Below, in pieces: positions 12,201 to 22,160 of a DNA stretch of 64,000 nucleotides; position 1 is the first letter of the stretch; every line of letters starts with the position of its first letter. Origin of the DNA: Datnioides undecimradiatus (Eukaryota > Chordata > Actinopteri > Lobotiformes > Datnioididae); contig WARS01000100.1 of NCBI GenBank assembly GCA_008933995.1, positions 1 to 64,000 on the forward strand, in the 5' to 3' direction. Both the position numbers and the translations under genes were made by a program. Under the pieces are notes generated by a model, which had not been told where the DNA came from, ran no database searches, and worked only from the letters and a program-made list of their open reading frames with translations.

Positions 12201-14243
12201 AGGGTAAATACATCGTTCTCTGAGATTTAAATTATAATTGTTTAAATAGTGAACCAGGTCTCTATTCAAAGACATGATGCAGGGATGCTGTTAATGTTGA
12301 TCTTCCTGCTCGCAGTTCGACCAAATGTCGGTTCAGGCCAGCCAGTACGGAGACGAGCTCCGCATCGTGAAGGGAGAGGTGGCCGAGGTCAACCGACTGA
12401 TCAGCCGGCTGCAGAGCGAGATAGAGGCCGTCAAAGCTCAGGTACAGGAACACATTCAGCCTGTAGATGGATGAGACTCTCATGAGGATGGTTCTGATCC
12501 TACACGGGCTGTTTTCTCTGTCCCCCCTCAGCGTGGCAGTCTGGAGAACCAGCTGGCCGAGGCAGAGGAGCGTGGGGAGCTGGCGGTGAAAGAAGCCAAA
12601 GCCCGGACCAGAGACCTGGAGGACGCTCTGCAGAGGGCCAAACAAGACATGGCCAGGCAGCTCCGAGAGTATCAGGTGAGAGGCTTCATCGTCATTATAC
12701 AGGATCATACAGGACTGACTTCCTCCATGTTACACACACAGAAAATAATTAACAGATATTAAAATTACACAAATAGAGTAAAAGAAGACAAGAAAACAGG
12801 CAATACAGGGAGAAAATGTGTATAAAAGATACTGTATACAGTACTCTATACTGTAGGTGAGGTTAAACGCAGACAGATGACAGTTAACAAACTTAAACCT
12901 TTATATAGTCTAAATTGTATTAAAATCGAAAACCCCCAGCTCTAGTCTGTATACTCAAGTTTCCTGCTTTAGATGCATATATTATTTCAATTTTTCCATC
13001 AAGTAAAGAGAAACCTGCTAGACACAAAGGATACACATGATTTATGAGTACTCAAATCTGTTACTTTAGTAAAAGAAATAATATCAGACTGTGAAAATTC
13101 AAGTAATTACAGTTAAAAGTATGCATTTATTATTTATTTAAAATATATATATATTGTATATATAGTTTAAAATGTCACTTAAATAACAAATGGAAGTATA
13201 ATCAGGAAAATGTGCTAAATATTAAAAGTAAATGTAATTTTTGCATAAAAGAGTCCTCTATGACCATTGGTTGCTTCAGCTCGTTATGTTGTCGATCTGC
13301 AGCTGATGATCCCTTTCTTCTTGAATTTATGGGTAATTGGTTTGTTTAAAAGTTAGAAAACAGGGACAAATGAGGAGACAATGAGCCAGAGCCCAACATT
13401 ATCACAAATAAATTCAAATTATTACAGTAATTCAAAGGAAAAATAAAACAAAAAAGCATTTCTGCGCTTCATTTTAGCGTAAATAAAGTCGTCACTAAAG
13501 TTGTCAGATAAATACAGTCAAGCACAATATTTTGCTCTGAAATACGTCAAATTTGTACTTGAGTAAATGTATTTAGTTACACGAGGTTTATGAGGAATGA
13601 TCCAAATCCTGACTCATCATTTTGTTTCCCACCTGCAGGACCTGATGAACCTGAAACTGGCTCTGGACATCGAGATCGCCACCTACAGGAAGCTGCTGGA
13701 AGGAGAGGAGGACAGGTGAGATGAATGAGGAGATGAGGAAGGGAGAGAGGAGCCTTGTGTGTCTCCTTCAAGTTCATCACACCATTTAACCTCTCTGCCT
13801 CTTCTCCTGCAGGCTGGGACAGCAGTCCATCCTGCACATCCAGGCCGTCTCCAACTACAGTAAGTAAGATAACCACAGATTGAGGCGCGATGGAGCACAC
13901 ACCTCTACCTGCACTGAGGAGAGACCTGCACCTGCACACTGAGAATTGAATTAAAGTTAAATTGCACATGCAACATTTATTTTTAATATTTAATTCTTTG
14001 AGCAGCCAATCAAGCAAAGTTTTAGCTTGTTCAACACTGCAACACACCATTCTCTCCGTCTTCCTCCGCCTCTCTACACCTCTGTTTGTCCGTCTCCTCT
14101 CTCACTCCCCTCCCTGCTCCTCTCTCCTCTCTCCAGGCACTAAGAGCACCAATGGCTACCACAGCAACAGCTCCTCTCCGGCTCCAAAGCTGCTGATAAA
14201 GACAACCGAGACCAGAGATAGCACCAGATACAGCACACACTGA
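5458..14243 (+). CDS. type II keratin, keratin 8-like, 10 coding exons, complete
   Basis: Epithelial intermediate-filament protein that pairs with a type I keratin. Coding exons: 5458-5769, 8869-9077, 9158-9218, 10255-10350, 11673-11837, 12316-12441, 12532-12675, 13639-13715, 13813-13859, 14137-14243; phases agree throughout, giving about 447 residues. The head is Ser/Gly-rich, then comes the type II H1-like segment ending [11 protein letters not shown]. The rod starts at [18 protein letters not shown], continues [19 protein letters not shown], and closes with the helix-termination motif [18 protein letters not shown]. Exon lengths 209, 61, 96, 165 and 126 equal the classic type II pattern; the usual 221-base exon 7 is present as 144 + 77. 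The tail is short (about 49 residues), not glycine-rich, and contains [11 protein letters not shown], recalling keratin 8 and vimentin-type tails. The ATG at 5458 follows ctccacc; the open frame extends upstream only from a TTG. It could be krt8 or a fish-specific paralogue, so no symbol is given. Confidence 0.93.
9222..9254. repeat. (CA)n microsatellite next to keratin exon 3 donor
   Basis: About 16 uninterrupted CA units start 4 bases after the exon 3 boundary at 9218, so the donor site abuts the repeat. Confidence 0.9.
9400..10235. repeat. dispersed percomorph-type repeat in keratin intron 3
   Basis: Recognisable phrases include 'cccagaggatgaatc', 'gatggatcaccatgacatg', 'gaaatgtctccacaactat' and 'ttagtgctaataagcaaa', in the order I remember for a very abundant repeat of acanthomorph fishes. 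It has no coding capacity. Related fragments occur near 15580-15620 and, on the other strand, at 57285-57640. The family name is not known to me; the assignment rests on memory and on recurrence in this window. Confidence 0.6.
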
Positions 14244-14490
14244 GGGCACACGCAGCCACATGCATGCAGGGGTGGAATACTACTGTAAAGCTTTAATGAA
14301 AATGACTTTGCAAATTAAAGATGCACAAATCACTCCATTAATCAATTAATTGGCTACAACTTTGATGATATTTCATGATTGCAGATCCACTAATGAGAGG
14401 ATCTGCTGCTTTTCCTTTTAATAATTCTAATTATTACAATTTGCTTTTGGTTTATTTTTAAATTTCTCACTGTTTTCATACTAAACAAAC

Positions 14491-14496
14491 AATAAA
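14491..14496 (+). other. candidate poly(A) signal of the keratin gene
   Basis: AATAAA 250 bases after the keratin stop. A second candidate is at 15266-15271. Which is used cannot be told from sequence. Confidence 0.4.
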
Positions 14497-14499
14497 TAA

Positions 14500-15850
14500 A
14501 TGGAGAAAATGATCTTGTTTATCAACTACAATAGAATAGTCCTGTTTTTACATCCCAGTTATCAAATAACACAATATATAATAGTAGAACAGATATAGGG
14601 AACATTTGACTGCGAGTACTTTTAACTTTTAACATTTAAAGTGCATTTTCTATTATATTATCCTTGCAAATTTTAACTTCAGTAACATTTACTTTACTTA
14701 ACATTGAGTGTTTTCGCAGTGTGGCATCAGTAGTAGTCATAACTGATCAGAGTACTTCCTCCACCACTGCATGCTTGTACTGGTATACGCAGTCATGCGA
14801 TCAAAAATCATGTGTATCCCTCACACACACACAGAAAGCATGTGCACACACAGTTTTACTGTCTAACAGGTTTATCTAAAGGTTTTCAGGTGGGAACATT
14901 AATTACTAACTTTTACTTAGAGTAGAAAAATAGAAATCTAAACTGATCTATAAAGTAAAATGAAACAATAGGCGGAAATAGTAATTTTCACTATATAAAG
15001 ATTGTGTGTTAGCTTTCATCTGTCTGGTTCAATTTGACCCTGTTTGGTTAAGTTGCATTAGACTTTCATTTTATTTTCTTTACTTGACTAATCTGTGGTG
15101 AGATTATAAGGATATAGAAATACTGTAGTGTTGAGGATCATTTGGGGGATATGTTACTTTGTTGTTTAAACTTTTCAGGCACAGTTGTGTTCTCCATGTT
15201 GTTGTCAGGTCTACAGATTGTTGGGTTCAAGTTTCTTTATTATTTTCCTGATTTTTGCTTTCACAAATAAAGTGAACGTGATCAAAAAAAAACCTCTGCG
15301 GTGGTTTTCTTTACGCTTCTTTAAAAAAATGGCAAAGTTCTGGAGAGAGCTGCTCTTTTTGGCTTTATATATATTAAAACACTGCAACTGCAAACATGAC
15401 CACCATGAACACTGTTATGCATAAGAAGCTACTTAAGGTTTGTTGTGTGATTTAAATGTAATTATCTGTTTGGTTTTGTGTGTGATTCTGAATTAATGAA
15501 TTTATTGTAGAGTTATGGCTAAACACGTCCCTCTAGTGGTTAAAGATGAGTTAGTGTTGAAGTGATGTGGATACACTATCCCAGGATTCATCCTCTGGGG
15601 AACTTGAATGTGATGTCATAATAGATTGAATATTTCAATGTCGGCCAAAATGGTTGACTTGCCTATGAAAGTCTGACTTTTTTGAGCCTAAAACCTTCCC
15701 TGCGTCCATATTTTAGAACTTAGCTAAAAGTTGGAATAAAGAATAGGTGAGTTTTATTTTAAAAGTCCTAAAATTGAGCTTTCAAGTTTAAAGTTTATTT
15801 ATTCGTAAAAAGACACAAAACGCGGGATTTAGTCTCTGGGAGTACCGTGA
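14500..15850. other. intergenic between keratin and rbl1
   Basis: AT-rich spacer and possible extended keratin 3' UTR. A fragment with 'ggattcatcctctgggga' near 15586 matches the dispersed repeat in keratin intron 3. No further gene was found. Confidence 0.5.
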
Positions 15851-15941
15851 TGAGACAGCGGTTGCTTAGTGACGGTTGGCTGGAAGGAGCACGAGCTCAA
15901 GGGAAGGGGGTTGGGCGAACGGCTCTCTCCCCTCGCATGTG

Positions 15942-15946
15942 ATTGG
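15942..15946 (-). promoter_or_regulatory. inverted CCAAT box upstream of rbl1
   Basis: ATTGG within tgattggtcgctg, about 200 bases before the rbl1 ATG. CCAAT (NF-Y) boxes are common in TATA-less cell-cycle promoters. No TATA box was seen here. Confidence 0.5.
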
Positions 15947-15960
15947 TCGCTGCCTAGCAG

Positions 15961-15972
15961 TTTTCGCGCCAA
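15961..15972 (+). promoter_or_regulatory. E2F-type site in rbl1 promoter
   Basis: TTTTCGCGCCAA matches the E2F consensus TTTSSCGC very closely and lies about 170 bases before the first rbl1 ATG in a GC-rich stretch. Mammalian RBL1 is E2F-regulated, and its product represses E2F targets, so a feedback loop is likely conserved. Binding here is inferred. Confidence 0.65.
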
Positions 15973-16139
15973 CGCGCTGCATTGTGGGGATTGTTAGCGG
16001 AAGTCCGCCGGTCGTGGGGAAGGTGGTGTGGTTTCGATGCGAATTGGGGGGCGCCGTGTTTTGGCGTATCGGTGTTTGTGATTTGTTTTTTGTTTTGTTT
16101 TTTTAAGTTTGCTGAAACTGTGACCGCAAGTTTTAAGGA

Positions 16140-19100
16140 ATGCGGGGGGAAGAGTCGTCGGATTCGGAGTCGGGGAGGATGATGGAGGAGAGCTCGATCC
16201 GGAGGAGTTTGGAGACGTTGTGTCAGGAGCTGAACATGGACGAACAGACTGCAACTGAAGCCATGGACAACTTCACTGCCATATGGAACACGTACACACT
16301 GGAGGTAAACAGTGTCCTCGGTGTCTGTTTTAACGACCAGCCTGTAGATAAACACACAGCTACACGTTTATTAAACTCAACTTTCACCGCGCAAACTCTG
16401 CGCGCAACTAACGCTCAGCTTCAACGCTGTGTTTGACACAAACACTGGGTTAAAGGGCTGCAAGTAACCATTGTTTTCATCATGAAATCCTTTCCTAATT
16501 ATCATTATTTTTAATTTAACCCAGCATTAAATCAGCTATAACTTAATAAAGCATCTGTAACAGCTGCAGCAGTCACGGATTTCCAAGTCCAGCACGGTTG
16601 TTTGTCATTGTTTACGTCTGACTAGCAGCCATGTGTTCACACTCACGAGTGTTTTTGTGAATAAAAACACTAATACTTGATATACGTCACGTCTAAAATA
16701 GGGTTGCAACTTTTCCCAGTCGACATTGGTCAAGGACACCCACAACACACCATTTTAAACTATTCCATAATATAAGACATGGAAAACAAATAATGGCCTA
16801 ATCTAAAGGTATCTAGGTTAAAATCTAAAGTCAACTTTTAAAATGTTTATAATGTTTAGCTTTTGTTGACGCTGTATCAGAGGTGTTGATGCAGTTAAAC
16901 GTGTTGTTACAGAGGTCAGAGGTTGCACTCATCTGCAGTATATTGAGTGGTAGTTCTGTGTTTAAATGTGAAGCTACGACCTCAGTAATAAACACTTAGT
17001 GAGTGTTTAGAATGAAGTTTATAATAATGTCGTGCCTCTCAGGTTGTGTCCCCATCGGGTCACATGCTGTGTACATCTGCAGGTTTTCTGCTGCGCCTCT
17101 TTCTCGGCTGACTGACATGTTTTGACACGACAGTCGTCCGTCTGCATTTCCCCCTTATGAGACAGGTATCCGCCCCAACCTGGCTGGTGATTACATCATC
17201 GTTATCACTGAGCTCAGGGACCAAAATGACTCTGAAGCCACATTGTTGACTCTCTGCTCTACAGATAAGAGGGGGGTGTAGCAGCAGCAGCAGCCACACG
17301 CTGGTTGATTGGCACTTAGAGCCAAACAACACTTAACTTAATGATACCACTCTGTTAGCAGCTGGATTGATCCTGTGTCACTCTGTGTGGCGGCAAGTAA
17401 AAAGCGCTTTTCATCGTAGCCGCGATCATTAGAGGTTGGCTGTGCAACAAGATGCAGGTCAAACCCACCTTTTAAATGTTAATCATATGTTTTAATGAAT
17501 AGGTTCTGAAAGAAGGTGGAGATACTCATTTATTCTCTTGCTGTTTGACATTATATCAAGCACAGAGCTGCAGGTGATCCGTCAACACCGACCCGAGCTG
17601 AAGTTGATTTAATCATGTTGATTGCTGCTTTTCCAAATCGTCCGTTTACAGTTATCTCAAACAGGAAAGTGAAATGAACGCCTCTAATTTAAAGCTATAA
17701 GCGAACATCTGTCACAAACATGTTCATGTTATTCCGCTGTCCCGTCAACGCGCACGTGTTTGTCCTGCGTGTGATTAAACGTGTTGCCGTGTTTCTGCAG
17801 GGGGAGGTGGTCCACTGGTTGGCCTGTTCGCTGTACGCAGCCTGCAGGAAGGGATCCACCCCCACAGTGGGTAAAGGGCTGATGGAGGGAAACTGCGTCT
17901 CCCTCACCAGGATCCTCCGCACCTCCAAACTCAGGTCGGTCGCCGCTCACTCCGCAGCACATGACACTGTCTGATCACACCCGCACCAGATAAACTGTGG
18001 AGGGGGGTTAGTCGGTATTTTGACGCTAAAATTGTGAGAAAAGGGAAAATTGCCTTCAAACCTCAGCTGTTCACTTAATAGTTAATAGTTAAAGTTTTCT
18101 TGCATTTTGGGTTTCACTCTGTTGTGATTTAACTGAATTTTCACCTGTCGCTGGTCGAATTTCAGGTTCACGGTGCGGGTTCAACCTAATTTCACTCTTG
18201 TGTCGGAGCCAAACGAATATCAAATGTCTCCATCTGCTCAGTAGATTCACATCATTTAGGATTTTATGGATCTTCTGCTGCATGAAACGTTACTGTGGCC
18301 TGAAGGTCTTTGCTGCTGTGCCCCCAGCCTGATCCAGTTCTTCTCCAAGATGAAGAAGTGGGCCGACATGTCGAACCTCCCGCAGGACTTCAGGCTGCGC
18401 ATGGAGCGGCTGGAGCGCAACTTCGAGGTTTCCACCGTCATTTTCCGCAAGTTCGAGCCCATCTTCATGGACATGTTTCAGAACCCGCAGGGAGGGGAGC
18501 CGCCACGGCAACCACGCAGCAGGAAACACAGGCACGACACGCGCACACACACACACGCACGTTTGTCACTTGGGAAATTTCCACTTCTGCAGACACGAGT
18601 AAACACACACACTCACACGCAAACTGTGCTCTGTTCGGCTCTGCAGGCGGCTGCCGTGTCACATCAGCGACGTGTTCAAGTTCTGCTGGACCCTGTTCGT
18701 CTACACCAAAGGTACCGAGAACCCGAACTCAGCGCTGTGACGCTGCGGTCAGAGAGCGGCCGCGCGGCAGCTGTGTTAAACATCTTCACGTCTCTGCTGT
18801 AGCTTTTATTTCACTCTGTCGGCAGTTAGAGTGTCTCTGGGAGGCAGGCCCCGCTGATTACTGCACAGCAGCACAGCTTTATAGCTTGATTCACTCATTT
18901 CAGTGAAGCTGGATCATACTTAATGTAGAACATACCACTGGGAGCTGACGGTTCGCAAACAGGAACGCCGGATTTTACAGGAAACGAGCAAATGTGTGAA
19001 AGCAAACAGCGTTTTGCCGTCGGCTTCATTGGATCTTTTGACTGTTTTGTCATAAATAAATAACAAAAAAACTTGTTTACTCTTTTATGATAATGAGCCA

Positions 19101-20253
19101 CTTTATTAGGAACCCCCTGTTGACTCTAATACAGCAGCTCTGCCATTTGTTGTGTTTCTAATAATCTGATGTGCGCACTGTATTTACTGGCGTGGTGATC
19201 AGCTGTGTGTCTGTGAAGGTAACTTCCGTATGATCGGCGACGACCTGGTGAACTCGTACCACCTGCTGCTCTGCTGCCTGGACCTGGTGTTTGGCAACGC
19301 TCTGCTCTGCTCCAACAGGAAGGACCTCATCAACCCGACGTTCAGAGGTACGGCCCGTGACGCGTTCGGGTGCTCAGTGTCGCGACCGAACAGCTCCGTA
19401 GCTCCTAACCTATCCACCCAGTGCGTGTGCCTCTCTGTCAGTTAAACACCAGCTCCATCTGTTGTTTCCCTCCAGACCCTCCGTCTGTGTTTTTTACGAA
19501 GCGGAGTCGACACGAGTGTAAAACGACGCCCCTGTGAGGCGTTTTCATCTTTGCCTCAGCTCACGCTGCCTGAAAACAGTCCGATCATACGACACACACA
19601 GATTCTAACTTTCAGCGCGCACAAAGAGTCCGTCTGCGTTTACAGCACGACCTCGCTCTGGTCACTTTTGCATCTTCCTGTGAGCTCAACAAGCCCAGAA
19701 AAGGCCGTGATGTTAACACCAGAGGGTCTGTGGATCACGTCAGACCTGGAGGAGGGAGAGAAGAGACGGCAGTAGAGTGAAACAAGACGTCCTCTTAAAG
19801 TCTGCGTGTACACCTGTGTGTGCCGGCATGTAAACGTGTGTGTGTGTGTGTGTGCAGGTCTGCCCGCTCTGTACCGCGCTGACGGCCACGTTTCGCCGGA
19901 CGAGCCTCCCCCATGTGTGCTGGAGCGGCTGTGCGAGCTGCACGACGGCCTGGTGGTGGAGGCCAAAGGCATCAAACAGCACTACTTCAGACCGTACATA
20001 CAGAAGCTGTTTGAGAAACAGGTACACACACACACACACACACGCATTGTCTCCTTGCCTTAATTCCTTTCCTCAGCGACCGTGTGTTTTAAACTCGGTC
20101 CAATCTTCTTCCTCCCGATCAGATCCTGAAAGGAAACGAGGAGCATTTGACTGAACTGTTGGATCCACAGAACTTTATTGACAACAAGTAAGGCGGACGA
20201 GGATCAGGCCGGTCTGCTGTCTCTGGATCTGTGCTGTTGAGTTGAAGTGTTTA

Positions 20254-20295
<42 letters not shown>

Positions 20296-20478
20296 GTGCG
20301 CAGCAAAGCCATAAACAGGGAGTATGAGGAGTACGTGTTGACGGTGGGAGACTTTGATGAGCGAGTGTTTCTGGGAGCCGACGCAGACGAGGAGATCGGC
20401 ACTCCGAGGAAAATCGTTCAGGAGGCAGCTGCAAGTCAGACGAGCGCTCAGAGCCAGCTGCAGCAGCACGTGGAGAAG

Positions 20479-20517
<39 letters not shown>

Positions 20518-20632
20518 CTTACACTCATACTTTTTGTTTGTTCATACTTTGTTAATTTTCAAAATGCAAACAAATGTAATGTTTTCTTTACTCACGTATC
20601 CATGGCAACGTCATACTTCCTGTTTATTGTAA

Positions 20633-20687
<55 letters not shown>

Positions 20688-22111
20688 TCTCCTCTCTCTT
20701 TCTCTTTCTCTCTCTCTGTGCAGGTCGGGCTCTCACTTCCTCACCCCTCTCACAGGTCGTTCCTACCTGAAGGAAGGACCTGCCTCGTCGCCCGTCTCTC
20801 GGCTGACGCAGAGTGTCAGCGGCTGCAGAGCATGGTAATGAGGCTGAGAATGACGCCCGGCGACAACCTGATGCAGATCTTCAGGTGGGTTCCTGTTTCG
20901 TTTAGGCGTCTGCGTCAGTTAAATGGCGTCGACCAAGCGCAGGGTAGAAGTCGAGCAGGCTAGGAAAAATAGCTTAGATGAGAATATTGATCAATGTCAT
21001 TTAACATTTTTAAATCTCAATTAATACTCTTCTACTATTCTACTTCTGTTTATTATTTCTGTGTCTTCTACATCTTCTATTTCTACTCCTTTACTTGCAC
21101 TTCTACTTTTTCCATTTCTACATCATTCTACTTCTACTTCCTCCACTACTTCTTTACTTTCTTCTTCTATTTTTATATCTTCTTCTTTTTCCATTTGTAC
21201 TTCTTCTTCTACAATTTCTACTTCTTCTGTTTCTACTTCTTCTATTTCTATATCTTCTATGTCAGTATTTATAAGTTTTCTGTTCTACTTCTTCCTTCAC
21301 TCCTCTGCTTCTTCTGTTTCTACTATTTTATTCATTATTTCTATTTCTACAGCTTCCATTCTGTACTTTTACTTTCTTCTTCTTCTGCTTTATATCTTAC
21401 ATTTCTGTTTCTTAGCTTCTTCCAGTTTCTACTTGTTCCTAGTCCTATATCATCTTCTGTTTAGGTTTTAAATTGGTTTTAATGTATTTTAAAAGAAGCT
21501 GTGTGTTGTTAGTTCATGTGTTGTGTGTTTAATCCACTCTGCGTGTTCTGATATGTTTGTTGTTGTTGTTGTTGTTGTTGAAGAATTAGTGCTCAGGAAT
21601 CCCTAGGTCGATTCTGAGCAGAGTGAAGGCATTTCGGACAAAGCAGTAAGGAGCATTACCTGTGACTCCCGAGGACATCTTCCCGGCTCCATAGGTAACA
21701 CACACACACCATCTCTGGTTACTTTACTGACTCGTTCTCTGCCGGACAAATTGAAGTATATTATTTTGAGTTGTGATAAAATATTTTACTGAGCAGCTGA
21801 AACGTGTCGTAGTCTTGCGGGTTCTGTGAGCTACAGATCTGAGGTCAGATCTTTGTCTCTCCTGTCGTCCGACTCAGACTTTGCAGAGAACCGTCTGAAG
21901 CTGGCTGAGATCCTCTACTACAAGATCCTGGAGAACGTCATGGTTCAGGAGACCAAACGGCTGCAAGGCAAAGACATGAGTGTAAGAGGCCTCTGCTTGA
22001 GCAGCAACTTAGCACCGACACAGGAAACAAAGGCAAACAGCTAGCCTTGGCTACCTGTGTTGCCCCAGCAAGCTGAAAACAGCTTTTATTTGTATATTGA
22101 TTAAACATAAA

Positions 22112-22160
<49 letters not shown>

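Noticed and set aside
20994..21471. Phe/Ser/Tyr-rich frames of 136-156 codons resembling membrane proteins
   Set aside because: They lie in a degenerate polypyrimidine tract within rbl1 intron 9 and have no conserved features.
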